Both the position numbers and the translations under genes were made by a program. Of a stretch of DNA of 64,000 nt, positions 8,157 through 16,926 are shown piece after piece. Source of the DNA: an uncultured Erythrobacter sp. (GTDB taxonomy: Bacteria; Pseudomonadota; Alphaproteobacteria; Sphingomonadales; Sphingomonadaceae); contig CANMOQ010000001.1 of assembly GCA_947499505.1 (NCBI GenBank), positions 230,037 to 294,036 of the forward strand. Direction: 5' to 3'. Below the pieces are notes generated by a model, which saw only the letters and a program-made list of their open reading frames with translations, made no database searches and was not told the DNA's origin. How positions within the stretch are numbered: the stretch's first letter is position 1; every line of letters begins with the position of its first letter.

Positions 8157-9470
8157 TCAAACCGCGCGGTTGATCAGCGTTTCGAGATATTCCTGACGTC
8201 CGGAAATTGGGCTCGGATTGAGCTCAGCCTTCACCGCTTGATCTGCCACCTCGGCCAGGCTCATTTCGCCGCTCATAACCTGGCTGCCAATGCCGGTCTT
8301 CCAGCCTGCGTAACGGTTCGTGACGAAGCTATCGAGTTCGCCATCTTCAATGATTTTGGCAGCTGCTAGCAGTGATTGGGCAAGCACATCGACCCCGCCG
8401 ATATGCGCATAGAATAGATCCACTGCATCGACTGACTGGCGCCGGACTTTCGCGTCGAAATTGAAGCCGCCGGTTTCGAAGCCGCCGCCTTTGAGCAAGT
8501 GGTACATCGCCAAAGTCATCTCTGGCACATTGTTGGGGAATTGGTCCGTATCCCAGCCATTTTGCGGATCGCCGCGATTGATATCTATCGAACCCATGAT
8601 GCCGTAAGCGTTGGCGGTCGCAATCTCATGCTCAAAGCTGTTTCCAGCCAGTGTCGCATGATTGCCTTCGATATTGACCTTAACCTCGTCTTCCAGCCCG
8701 TAATGTTTGAGGAAGCCGTAGACCGTTGCGGTGTCGCGGTCATACTGATGCTTGGTTGGCTCGTGTGGCTTTGGTTCGATCAGGATCGTGCCTTTGAAAC
8801 CGATCTTATGTTTGTGCTCCACTACCATGTGCATGAACCGGCCGAGCTGATCGAGCTCTTGTCCAATATCGGTGTTGAGGATCGTGTCATAACCTTCTCG
8901 GCCGCCCCACAGGACATAATTTGCGCCGCCTAGCCGGTTGGTAACGTCCAGCATGGAGCGGACCTGATGCGCGGCCCAGCCAAACACGTCCGGATCTGGA
9001 TTGGTCGCGCCGCCAGCGGCATAGCGCGGGTGGCTGAAGAGGTTCGCGGTCCCCCACAGAAGCTGCGTCCCAGTTTCCTCGATTTTACCCGCCATTTTGT
9101 CAGCGATGGCGTCCAATTCGCGCGTGTAGCTGCCCAAGCTATCGTGATCCGCCATCGCATCGACATCGTGAAAGCAATAGAAGGGCGCGCCCAGTTTCGC
9201 GAACATGTCGAACGCAGCATCGAGCTTGATTTGGGCTAGTTCCGCAGTGACAGGCTCGCCCGGTTTCCAAGGCCGGTCAAACGTTCCAGCACCAAAAATG
9301 TCGTTGCCCGGCCACGCGAAGCTGTGCCAATAGCAAATCGCCCAGCGTAAATGCTCGCGCATGGACTTACCAAGCACCTGAGCATCCGCATCGTAATAGC
9401 GGTAAGCCAACGGGTTGCTTGTGTTTACCCCTTCAAAAGGCACGGTTGGAAGGTCGGCGAAATAGCTCAT
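8157..9470 (-). CDS. xylA: Xylose isomerase
   Basis: Interconverts D-xylose and D-xylulose, the first step of the isomerase route of xylose use, in the cytoplasm. At 437 residues it has the usual length of class II xylose isomerases. The catalytic FHDVD motif places His101 and Asp104 at the same positions as in E. coli. The metal-site segment [18 protein letters not shown] and [14 protein letters not shown] are present, as is [11 protein letters not shown]. The start at 9470 has GGAGAA upstream and overlaps the xylB stop as TAATG, so the two are translationally coupled. It is the last gene of a minus-strand operon: sugar symporter, aldose epimerase, xylB, xylA. Confidence 0.97.
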   Translation of the reverse strand: MSYFADLPTVPFEGVNTSNPLAYRYYDADAQVLGKSMREHLRWAICYWHSFAWPGNDIFGAGTFDRPWKPGEPVTAELAQIKLDAAFDMFAKLGAPFYCFHDVDAMADHDSLGSYTRELDAIADKMAGKIEETGTQLLWGTANLFSHPRYAAGGATNPDPDVFGWAAHQVRSMLDVTNRLGGANYVLWGGREGYDTILNTDIGQELDQLGRFMHMVVEHKHKIGFKGTILIEPKPHEPTKHQYDRDTATVYGFLKHYGLEDEVKVNIEGNHATLAGNSFEHEIATANAYGIMGSIDINRGDPQNGWDTDQFPNNVPEMTLAMYHLLKGGGFETGGFNFDAKVRRQSVDAVDLFYAHIGGVDVLAQSLLAAAKIIEDGELDSFVTNRYAGWKTGIGSQVMSGEMSLAEVADQAVKAELNPSPISGRQEYLETLINRAV

Positions 9471-10897
9471 TAGATTTCTCCAAAACTGGATTTGAGAGTG
9501 GGGTAGAGCGAGCGAAACAGACGCTGCCTCTCTCCCGAATGGGGTTGCGGTGAATATTGCGCATGAACGGCTGGTTTGGTGCAGACATCCGCGACGGCTT
9601 CCCCAGTGATTGCCAGGCGAGCAAGGCGAGCTGCGCCGTTTGCTGGGCCGACACTCGAACCATCGCGGTAGGTGAGCGGCGTCTTCAAAATATCGGCCAA
9701 TAGCTGCGCCCAAAAAGATGATCGCGCGCCGCCGCCGATAACCGACATTTCAGCGGGAGGCGAAGGCATGGCCTGAAGGCCATCGCTGAGGCCAAAGGCG
9801 ACGCCTTCGAGCACCGATCTGATCAGCTCTGCTGGCCCGGTTTCGTGGGTGAGGTTGAAGAAGACACCCTTGGCCGCAGGGTCATTGTGCGGCGTTCGTT
9901 CTCCAGAAAGATAGGGTAGGAACAGTGGGAGCTGATCCTGACGGACTTTGCTGGCCTCTGCAGCTTTGAGTGCGCTCTCGACATCGGGAAACTGAGTAAG
10001 CTGCGCCGCCCAATCGAGACATGCCGCCGCCGACAGCATGACGGTCATCGTGTGCCAGCGATCTGGTAGCGCGTGGCAGAAGGCGTGCAGGCCGCTTGCC
10101 GGATTGGGTTCAAATTTCGCGCTGGCCGCGAAAATTACACCCGATGTGCCTAGGCTCAGGAACGCGTCGCCTGGTTCGGTTACACCTGCTCCAACGGCGC
10201 CCGCTGCCTGATCACCGCCGCCGCCCGCCACTGGTACGCACGGCAGGCCGAGTTCGTCGGCGACCTCTTGGCTCAGAGTGCCCGATATTGCATCGCCTTC
10301 GATCAGGGCCGGCATGTGGCCTTCGCTAAGGCCGGTTGCGTCAAGCATGGCGGGCGACCAGCAGCGGCTTCCTACATCCAGCCACAATGTGCCCGACGCA
10401 TCAGACATTTCGGTTACCTTTGCGCCGGTCAGCAACAGGCGGAGGTAGTCTTTTGGCAAAAGAACTGTCGCGGTTTGCTTAAAGACCACCGGTTCATTCG
10501 TGCGCAGCCATGCAAGCTTTGGGGCAGTAAACCCCGGCATGGCGAGGTTGCCCGTGTGCTTTTGAGCGAGCGCATCAAGATCGCAGCATTGAGCTGCGCT
10601 GCGCCCATCATTCCACAAAATGGCCGGGCGGAGCACCTGGTCATATTTGTCGAGGAGAACCGCGCCGTGCATTTGCCCAGATAGACCGATCCCGCGAACT
10701 TGGCTGCGCAGAGCGCCAGGCAAATTGCCAATCGCCGCCTTGGAAGCCTCCCACCAATCACTTGGGTTTTGTTCGGACCACAAGGCTTGAGGGCGCTGGA
10801 CCTTTAGAGGGGCTGTGTCTTGCGCCAAGACTGAGCCACTATCATCGACGATCACGGTCTTTACACCGGAGGTGCCCAGATCAATTCCAAGCCACAT
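9470..10897 (-). CDS. xylB: Xylulokinase
   Basis: Phosphorylates D-xylulose to D-xylulose 5-phosphate with ATP, feeding the pentose phosphate pathway. A FGGY-family kinase of 475 residues: N-terminal phosphate-binding [15 protein letters not shown], substrate motif LSGQMHG (residues 73-78 for SGQMHG), the [10 protein letters not shown] segment with the presumed catalytic Asp, and C-terminal [16 protein letters not shown]. The start at 10897 is chosen because AGAGGAGA lies upstream and the ATG overlaps the epimerase stop as TGATG; a frame extension to 10927 would run into that gene. It is coupled to xylA downstream. Confidence 0.95.
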   Translation of the reverse strand: MWLGIDLGTSGVKTVIVDDSGSVLAQDTAPLKVQRPQALWSEQNPSDWWEASKAAIGNLPGALRSQVRGIGLSGQMHGAVLLDKYDQVLRPAILWNDGRSAAQCCDLDALAQKHTGNLAMPGFTAPKLAWLRTNEPVVFKQTATVLLPKDYLRLLLTGAKVTEMSDASGTLWLDVGSRCWSPAMLDATGLSEGHMPALIEGDAISGTLSQEVADELGLPCVPVAGGGGDQAAGAVGAGVTEPGDAFLSLGTSGVIFAASAKFEPNPASGLHAFCHALPDRWHTMTVMLSAAACLDWAAQLTQFPDVESALKAAEASKVRQDQLPLFLPYLSGERTPHNDPAAKGVFFNLTHETGPAELIRSVLEGVAFGLSDGLQAMPSPPAEMSVIGGGARSSFWAQLLADILKTPLTYRDGSSVGPANGAARLARLAITGEAVADVCTKPAVHAQYSPQPHSGERQRLFRSLYPTLKSSFGEI

Positions 10898-11748
10898 CAG
10901 CTGGTCTCCTCTAACGCAAAGCGGCACTCGATTTCCATGTTTTCGCCAGGGAGAAGCATCTTAAGGCCTGTCTCATTATGGCTGAGGCTGCTATTCACTG
11001 CATCGGGAATATGGCTGACTGGTTCGACGCAAAAGAAGTCTTCCCCGGTCGGACAGTAGACATGAGTGAATGGCAAATTGGCGGACGGGCGCATTGTCAG
11101 CCTGTGCGTAGGCCAAGAGATCTCGATCACATCGCGCCGCCCGGTGTAGCAATTGTCTACCGGCGGGCCTGTGAGCCATTTGGGCTGGCGCGAGAATGTG
11201 CGATGCAATTTGGGCAATCGGTCGGGCCCGTTCTCCCATACGCCATCGACATTTGCTTTGAGCCGTGCGCCTTCTCGCGGGAAGTATGGGTGCAGGCCAA
11301 GTCCAGCAGGCATAGGTGTTTTTGCCAGGTTTGTAATGCCCATTTTGTGGGAGTAGCCATCGGATTGAACCGTGATTTCTTGGCGTGCTTCAAAGCTCCA
11401 TGGCCAAACTGCGCCGTCGTGGTGCAGCGTCAGAATAGCGCTGCTCGTGGAGCTTTGCGTGATCGCCCAGGGGCTGACCCAGCCAAGGCCGTGCAGGGCG
11501 TGCATCGGTTCGGCATTCTTGTGCAGTGGCGGGATCGAACTGGTCCCCGACCCGACTGGTACCTGGCCGTGCGCGATCCTGTTACAGAACGGGACCATTG
11601 GGAAGCTCGCCAGCGCGAGCGGATCGCTGCCACCGGTATGAGGCCTGAAGACGTCATACCCTCGCCAGGTGAAAGCGGCGATCCCTCCGCCGAGCCAAGG
11701 CGACAGGCTAAGCTGGGTCGCTCCACATGTCAGCTCTAACAATTGCAT
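10897..11748 (-). CDS. Aldose 1-epimerase (GalM-like mutarotase)
   Basis: Interconverts alpha and beta anomers of sugars such as glucose, galactose or xylose, supplying the right anomer for the isomerase. A 283-residue all-beta protein with the family pattern: CNRIAHGQ early on, MHALHGLGW (active-site His), GLGLHPYFPR (second conserved His) and VYCPTGEDFFCVEPVSH, where the Glu is the expected catalytic base. It lies between the sugar symporter and xylB, and its stop overlaps the xylB start (TGATG). The most likely substrate is D-xylose, by context. Confidence 0.88.
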   Translation of the reverse strand: MQLLELTCGATQLSLSPWLGGGIAAFTWRGYDVFRPHTGGSDPLALASFPMVPFCNRIAHGQVPVGSGTSSIPPLHKNAEPMHALHGLGWVSPWAITQSSTSSAILTLHHDGAVWPWSFEARQEITVQSDGYSHKMGITNLAKTPMPAGLGLHPYFPREGARLKANVDGVWENGPDRLPKLHRTFSRQPKWLTGPPVDNCYTGRRDVIEISWPTHRLTMRPSANLPFTHVYCPTGEDFFCVEPVSHIPDAVNSSLSHNETGLKMLLPGENMEIECRFALEETS

Positions 11749-11830
11749 GGCGATCTGCCTTTTGACCGTGTCGTTTCCCTCTCAATGAGGTCACCGATGT
11801 CGGCAGGAAGAACCGAAGCCCGTTTCATCT

Positions 11831-13234
11831 TTAGCCCTGCATCGCCTCGAGTTCTTTGCCCGCTGTTTCAGCGACCATTTTTGCCACGAAGATCACTGAA
11901 ATAAGCGCAGCAAGCGCATAAAAGCCGTAGGTTATCGGAAGGCCGACATTGCTCAGCAGCCATGGGAAGCTCATGATTATTAGGAAGTTTGCGGTCCATT
12001 GTGCAAAGCCGGAAACCGCCAATCCAGAGCCGCGGATCTGGTTAGGGAACATTTCTCCCAGCATCACCCACATCACCGGCCCCCAGCTGAAGTTGAACGC
12101 GACGACATAGGCGTTGGCGGCAACCAAAGCGGCCAAGCCCGCGCCATCGGACAGAACCAGCTCTCCATCGATCAGCGAACCGGATGCGAAGGCCAGAGCC
12201 ATGATTGTAAGCCCTATCGCCATGCCGACGGAGCCGATAAGCAGCAATGGCTTGCGACCAATCCTGTCGATTAGAGCGATCGCCAGGAAGACTGCCCCAA
12301 TTGACAGCGCACCGGATAGCACGTTGATTTTGAGGGCATCATTCTCGGTAAAGCCAACCGCCTGCCAAAGCACCGCTCCGTAATAAAACACGATGTTTAT
12401 GCCCACGAGCTGTTGGAAGGTTGCCAACCCGACGCCAACCCAGACGATGGTCCGGATTTTTCCAGTGTGAGTTGAGACAAGGTCCGACAGCCTTGGTTGA
12501 TGATCCCCAGCCAGGCTGTCCCGGATTTCCTGCATTTTTGCGGGGACATCAATGCCCCCAAGCAGCAGGCTCAAAGTTAGCTCGGCTTCTTTTTCGCGCC
12601 CCTTGGCAACTAGGAATCGCGGGCTTTCGGGAATGAAAAACAATAGTACCAGAAACAGAGTGGCGGGCAGCAGTTCTGCCCAGAACATCCAGCGCCATGC
12701 CTCAAACCCGCCCCAGACCTGCTCTTGGCTGCCGCCAGCGAATTCGGCCAAAAAATAATTTGAGAGGAATGCGGCGGTCAGGCCGATGATGATCATCACT
12801 TGCTGGATTGAGGATAGCCTGCCGCGCTTGTCGGCGGGGGCGACTTCGGAAATATAGGCCGGGGCGATCACGCTGGCCGCGCCAACGGCGAGCCCGCCGA
12901 GTATGCGCGCGATTACGAAGGTGGTGGCATCGCCCGCAATCCCGGATCCAAACGCGGATACGATGAAAAAGACAGCTGCGATCAAGAGCACAGCGCGCCT
13001 TCCAATCTTGTCAGACAATCGTCCCGCGACGAACGCACCAACAGCGCAGCCGAGCAGCATAGAGGCGACATTGAAGCCGGTGCCGACGCTGGTCGAATTG
13101 AAAGCCGTTTGCAGGCCGTCGACCGTGCCGTTGATCACCCCGCTGTCAAACCCGAACAAAAACCCGCCTAGCGTCGCTACTGACACAATCAGAAAGACGA
13201 AGCGTGCGTTATCCGTTGTTACCTTATTTGCCAC
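11831..13234 (-). CDS. MFS sugar porter, probable D-xylose:H+ symporter
   Basis: A 467-residue inner-membrane protein with 12 predicted helices in the sugar-porter subfamily. Signatures: GFLFGFDSGVINGT in helix 1, GRLSDKIGRRAVLL between helices 2 and 3, PESPRFLVAKGREKEA after helix 6, FQQLVGINIVFYYGAVLW in helix 7, DRIGRKPLLLIGS and GPVMWVMLGEMFPNQIRG. These are shared by XylE, GalP and AraE. The specificity is inferred from the operon (epimerase, xylB, xylA follow). It is the first gene of the operon, preceded by a promoter with an overlapping operator at 13268-13296. An 82-base gap separates it from the epimerase gene. Confidence 0.88.
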   Translation of the reverse strand: MANKVTTDNARFVFLIVSVATLGGFLFGFDSGVINGTVDGLQTAFNSTSVGTGFNVASMLLGCAVGAFVAGRLSDKIGRRAVLLIAAVFFIVSAFGSGIAGDATTFVIARILGGLAVGAASVIAPAYISEVAPADKRGRLSSIQQVMIIIGLTAAFLSNYFLAEFAGGSQEQVWGGFEAWRWMFWAELLPATLFLVLLFFIPESPRFLVAKGREKEAELTLSLLLGGIDVPAKMQEIRDSLAGDHQPRLSDLVSTHTGKIRTIVWVGVGLATFQQLVGINIVFYYGAVLWQAVGFTENDALKINVLSGALSIGAVFLAIALIDRIGRKPLLLIGSVGMAIGLTIMALAFASGSLIDGELVLSDGAGLAALVAANAYVVAFNFSWGPVMWVMLGEMFPNQIRGSGLAVSGFAQWTANFLIIMSFPWLLSNVGLPITYGFYALAALISVIFVAKMVAETAGKELEAMQG

Positions 13235-13267
13235 CAGAATCCTCTCCCAAAGATGATATTGAGAGAT

Positions 13268-13296
13268 ATGTTAGCGGTAACGAAAATAATGTCCAA
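13268..13296 (-). promoter_or_regulatory. Sigma70-type promoter with LacI-family operator for the xylose operon
   Basis: On the minus strand, TTGGAC (13296-13291), a 17-base spacer and TAACAT (13273-13268) form a good -35/-10 pair about 35 bases upstream of the symporter start. The -10 overlaps the dyad TGTTAGCGGTAACG (plus strand 13269-13282), a typical half-palindromic LacI-family operator. A repressor bound there would block RNA polymerase. Confidence 0.7.
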
Positions 13297-13303
13297 CGTA
13301 AAC

Positions 13304-14356
13304 TTATGGATTGACGGGAGCAGATGATCCACGCTCGATCAGGCGGCATTCATGCGTCTGCTGAAATCCGTGCTCCTTATCGGCTTCGTTGCCCTGGTCG
13401 ACCTTGCTCAACACCAGGTTGAAGGCGGACTTCGCCATCGCACTTACAGGTTGATCGATAGTGGTTAGTTCTGGCCAGACGGAAATCGCAGACGGGCTAT
13501 TGTCAAAGCCAACGACGGTTAATTCTTCGGGCACTGACAGGCCATGTCGATGCGCGACACCAATCGTGGCTGCGGCCATATCGTCATTGCTTGCGAAAAT
13601 GGCACTGGGCCGAGGTGTAGTGGTTAGCAAGAGTTCTGCTGCGGTCACCCCGGAGCGGTAAGTGTAATGCCCTTCTGCCACCCAGCGCGGATCGATCTCG
13701 ATCTGTGCTTCAGCCATAGCCTTGCGATATCCACGTTCGCGCATGGTGCTCGACATCTGGTCTGACGGCCCTTTGATAAAACCGATTCGACTATGCCCCA
13801 ATTCGATCAGATATTGGGTCATTGACCTAGCGGCGGCTTCGTCCTTAATGTTGATATCATTGGAGCTTTTGCCTGCGGTGCCATTGGCGACAGTCGCAAC
13901 CGGTATTTCTAGCTCTTCAAAAAGGGACAGGATTTCAGGCGCAGAAGACGTCGGCGGTGGTAGAATTACACCGGCAATGCCAGCCTTTGCCAGACGCATG
14001 GCCGACGCAACGTGGGCGGCCGGAGTGTTGTCTTCGCAGATGTCGACGATCAAGTGGTTGTCGCTTGCCTGAGCCGCTTCCAGAGCGCCTTGCAAAAACC
14101 GCCCCAGATAGCTGTCTGACGGGTTGGCGTAGATCAAGCCGATATGTACATCAGCGCCCTTGGCCAAGCGCCGAGCTGAACGATTGGGCTGATAATTGAG
14201 CGCGTTAACGGCTTTAAGAACTGTCTGTCTGGTTGCATCGCGCACGCCGCTTTCCGCGTTCATTACGCGCGATACCGTCATTGCTGAAACGCCAGCCTGG
14301 CGCGCAACATCATCGATAGTTACCGTCTGCCGATTTCGCCGCCGTGTTCGTGCCAT
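13304..14356 (-). CDS. LacI-family transcriptional regulator (xylose/xyloside operon repressor)
   Basis: A 350-residue LacI/PurR-type regulator. Residues about 13-32 (VTIDDVARQAGVSAMTVSRV) are the DNA-binding helix-turn-helix, followed by a hinge helix (NRSARRLAKG) and a periplasmic-binding-protein-like sensor domain (IGLIYANPSDSYLGRFLQGAL, VGFDNSPSAISVWPELTTIDQP). GAGGAA lies a few bases before the ATG. It sits between the sugar operon and the divergent GH3 gene; each has a related operator over its -10 element, so it probably represses both. The effector is likely xylose or a xyloside (inference). Confidence 0.92.
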   Translation of the reverse strand: MARTRRRNRQTVTIDDVARQAGVSAMTVSRVMNAESGVRDATRQTVLKAVNALNYQPNRSARRLAKGADVHIGLIYANPSDSYLGRFLQGALEAAQASDNHLIVDICEDNTPAAHVASAMRLAKAGIAGVILPPPTSSAPEILSLFEELEIPVATVANGTAGKSSNDINIKDEAAARSMTQYLIELGHSRIGFIKGPSDQMSSTMRERGYRKAMAEAQIEIDPRWVAEGHYTYRSGVTAAELLLTTTPRPSAIFASNDDMAAATIGVAHRHGLSVPEELTVVGFDNSPSAISVWPELTTIDQPVSAMAKSAFNLVLSKVDQGNEADKEHGFQQTHECRLIERGSSAPVNP

Positions 14357-14397
14357 AACATTCCTCGCTTGCGGTGATTAGCTGTCAGTGATGGGCA

Positions 14398-14425
14398 TTG
14401 CAATGCTGAGCCTGCAACGTATGAT
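14398..14425 (+). promoter_or_regulatory. Promoter of the GH3 gene
   Basis: TTGCAA (14398-14403), a 16-base spacer and TATGAT (14420-14425) form a sigma70-like promoter about 34 bases upstream of the GH3 start. The -10 runs into the palindromic operator at 14421-14436. Confidence 0.6.
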
Positions 14426-14436
14426 AGCGCTATCAT
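14421..14436. promoter_or_regulatory. Perfect 16-bp palindromic LacI-family operator
   Basis: ATGATAGCGCTATCAT is a perfect 16-bp palindrome with a central CG, as expected for LacI-family operators, in which a hinge helix inserts at the central CpG. It overlaps the -10 element of the GH3 promoter and shares the TGnTAGCGnTA core with the operator at 13269-13282. It also lies 65 bases upstream of the regulator start, so autoregulation is possible. Confidence 0.75.
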
Positions 14437-14458
14437 TTTAGTTAACGAGGGTGGTGAT

Positions 14459-16870
14459 ATGAGCATTTTTCTGAAGCGAGCAACTGGATGCGTGGCGGTT
14501 GTCGGATTGTTCGGGGCCATCGCTGCCTATCCAACTGTCGCTGTGAGCCAGCAAAACGCGAGCGTTGAGCTGGCAATCTACAAGGATGCAGGCGCGCCGA
14601 TGGAGGATCGGATAGAAGACTTGCTGGCGCGTATGACGCTGGAAGAGAAGGTCGCGCAAATGCTCACGATCTGGGAGCAAAAACAAAAGGTCCAGAACCC
14701 TCAGGGCGATTTCGATCCTGCAAAAGCTAGCGCGAGTTTCCCCAATGGGATCGGGATGATTGCCCGGCCATCTGATTTTCGCGGCGTTGACCAATCGAAC
14801 ACAGGCGATGCGGGTGCTTCGGCTGAGGGTCGCAATCGCACGGCTCGCGAAACCGTAGAATACGTCAACGCAGCGCAGCGCTGGGCCGTTAATGAAACGC
14901 GCCTTGGCATTCCTATTCTCATGCATGAAGAAGGATTGCACGGTTACGTCGCGCGCGGTGCGACTAGCTTCCCGCAAGCGATTGGATTGGCTAGCACGTG
15001 GGACGGCGAACTGGTCGAGCAAGTCTACGGCGTGGCATCACGCGAAATGCGCTCACGCGGGGCGCAATTGGCGCTTTCCCCGGTGGTCGACATTGCTCGC
15101 GATGCGCGCTGGGGCCGCATCGAGGAAACTTACGGAGAGGATCCGTATCTCGTTTCGGAAATTGGACTGGCGGCAATCCGCGGTTTTCAGGGAAGGGAGC
15201 TTCCACTAGCTGACGATAGGGTTCTTGTGACGCTGAAGCATATGACGGGCCACGGTCAGCCGGAGGGCGGCACCAACGTAGCGCCGGCGGAACTGAGCGA
15301 GCACACGTTGCGGACCTACTTCTTCCCGCCGTTTGAGCGGGCGGTGAAGGAAGCCAATGTCTTGTCGGTGATGCCGTCCTATAATGAGATTGGCGCCTTG
15401 CCAAGCCATGCCAATGGCTGGCTGCTCAACTCGATTCTCAAAGAAGAATGGGGTTTCAAGGGGGCAGTCGTTAGCGATTATTTCGCGATCCGGGAAATGG
15501 TCACACGCCATCAGATGCTCGAAGATGCAGAACAGGCCGCAGAACGCGCCATCAAAGCGGGTGTGGACAATGAGATGGCGGACGCGGACACGTTTCTAAC
15601 TCTAGCAGACCTTGTGGCTCAGGGGCGGGTGGATATTGCTCTGATCGACGAAGCGGTCCGGCGTATCCTGCGCCTCAAATTCATGGCTGGCATGTTTGAG
15701 AACCCTTACGCAGACGCGGATTATGCCGAGCGGATTGAAGCGAATGATGAAGCCATTGAGCTTGCCCGCGAATCGGCGCGCAAGAGCATGGTTTTGCTCA
15801 AAAACGACGGCCTGTTGCCACTGGCTGCGGACAATATCGACAAGCTACTCGTCGTGGGGACGCATGCGAAAGACACGCCTCTTGGCGGTTACAGTGACAT
15901 CCCCCGCAAAGTTGTGAGCGTGCTTGAGGGGCTGGAGAATGCGGCCGACGGAGAGTTCGAGGTTGAATACTCCGAAGGCGTTCGCATTACGGAAAGCCGG
16001 GTCTGGGCAGCTGATCCCGTTGACCTCGTTCCCGAAGAGGAGAACCGCCGCTTGATCGCTGAGGCCGTCACCGCTGCGCAAGATGTCGATGTGATTGTGA
16101 TGGTCATCGGCGGCAATGAGCAGACCAGCCGAGAAGCCTGGGCAACGACCCATCTTGGAGACCGGACTGATATCACCTTGGTTGGTCAACAGATGGATTT
16201 GGCGCGCGCGATGCTGGCCACAGGGAAGCCGGTGCTGACAGTGCTGCTGAATGGCCGCCCGCTATCCATTGTAGAGCTGGACCAAACGGCCCCCGCTATC
16301 ATCGAAGGTTGGTACCTTGGCCAGGAGACCGGCAATGCCGTTGCTGATGTCCTATTTGGGAAATTCAATCCGGGCGGGAAGATGCCGGTCACAGTCGCGC
16401 GAAATGTTGGCCAATTGCCAGTGTTTTACAATCACAAGCCTCAGGCCCGGCGCGGCTATCTGTTCGATACGAAAGAGCCTTTGTATCCCTTTGGCTTTGG
16501 CCTGAGTTACACAAATTTCGACATTTCGGCGCCGCGAGTGATCGGTGAAAATCATTCGATCTCAAGCGAGGTCGCGGTCGAAGTTTCGGTCAAGAACACG
16601 GGGCGGGTTGAGGGCGACGAAGTCGTGCAATTGTATCTGCGCGATGTCCACGCCTCGGTCACTACTCCGGTGAAGCAATTGGTCAGATTTGAGCGTGTTA
16701 CTCTGGAACCAGGCGAGGAACGCGCCCTTCGCTTCGATCTCAAACCAGCCGATTTCGGCCTATGGAATGATCGGATGGAGCGGGTGGTTGAACCGGGCAA
16801 ATTTGTACTGATGGCGGGTGGGAATAGCCGTGATGTGAAGCAGGCAGAGCTGACATTGACGGCAGACTAA
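14459..16870 (+). CDS. Glycoside hydrolase family 3, probable periplasmic beta-glucosidase/beta-xylosidase
   Basis: An 803-residue exported enzyme. A signal peptide (VAVVGLFGAIAAYPTVAVSQ) is followed by the GH3 catalytic barrel, the alpha/beta sandwich domain (from about residue 440) and a C-terminal fibronectin III-like domain (about 690-800, VSVKNTGRVEGDEVVQLYL). The catalytic nucleophile is expected at Asp340 in AVVSDYFAIREM; LKHMTGHGQPEGGTN and MHEEGLHGY are typical BglX/xylosidase motifs. It would trim oligosaccharides in the periplasm and release sugar for the xylose operon on the other side of the LacI gene. Whether it prefers glucosides or xylosides cannot be read from the sequence; context favours xylosides. 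Confidence 0.9.
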   Translation: MSIFLKRATGCVAVVGLFGAIAAYPTVAVSQQNASVELAIYKDAGAPMEDRIEDLLARMTLEEKVAQMLTIWEQKQKVQNPQGDFDPAKASASFPNGIGMIARPSDFRGVDQSNTGDAGASAEGRNRTARETVEYVNAAQRWAVNETRLGIPILMHEEGLHGYVARGATSFPQAIGLASTWDGELVEQVYGVASREMRSRGAQLALSPVVDIARDARWGRIEETYGEDPYLVSEIGLAAIRGFQGRELPLADDRVLVTLKHMTGHGQPEGGTNVAPAELSEHTLRTYFFPPFERAVKEANVLSVMPSYNEIGALPSHANGWLLNSILKEEWGFKGAVVSDYFAIREMVTRHQMLEDAEQAAERAIKAGVDNEMADADTFLTLADLVAQGRVDIALIDEAVRRILRLKFMAGMFENPYADADYAERIEANDEAIELARESARKSMVLLKNDGLLPLAADNIDKLLVVGTHAKDTPLGGYSDIPRKVVSVLEGLENAADGEFEVEYSEGVRITESRVWAADPVDLVPEEENRRLIAEAVTAAQDVDVIVMVIGGNEQTSREAWATTHLGDRTDITLVGQQMDLARAMLATGKPVLTVLLNGRPLSIVELDQTAPAIIEGWYLGQETGNAVADVLFGKFNPGGKMPVTVARNVGQLPVFYNHKPQARRGYLFDTKEPLYPFGFGLSYTNFDISAPRVIGENHSISSEVAVEVSVKNTGRVEGDEVVQLYLRDVHASVTTPVKQLVRFERVTLEPGEERALRFDLKPADFGLWNDRMERVVEPGKFVLMAGGNSRDVKQAELTLTAD

Positions 16871-16926
16871 GGTCACGAACCAGCGTCGTAGTTTGAGTAA
16901 ATCTCGCTCGTCTAAGGGCGCCGGGT

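Noticed and set aside
13268..13296. The operator near the symporter read as a terminator of the sugar operon or LacI gene
   Set aside because: The dyad is short, lacks a U-run and coincides with a -10 element in the right orientation, so promoter/operator is the better reading.
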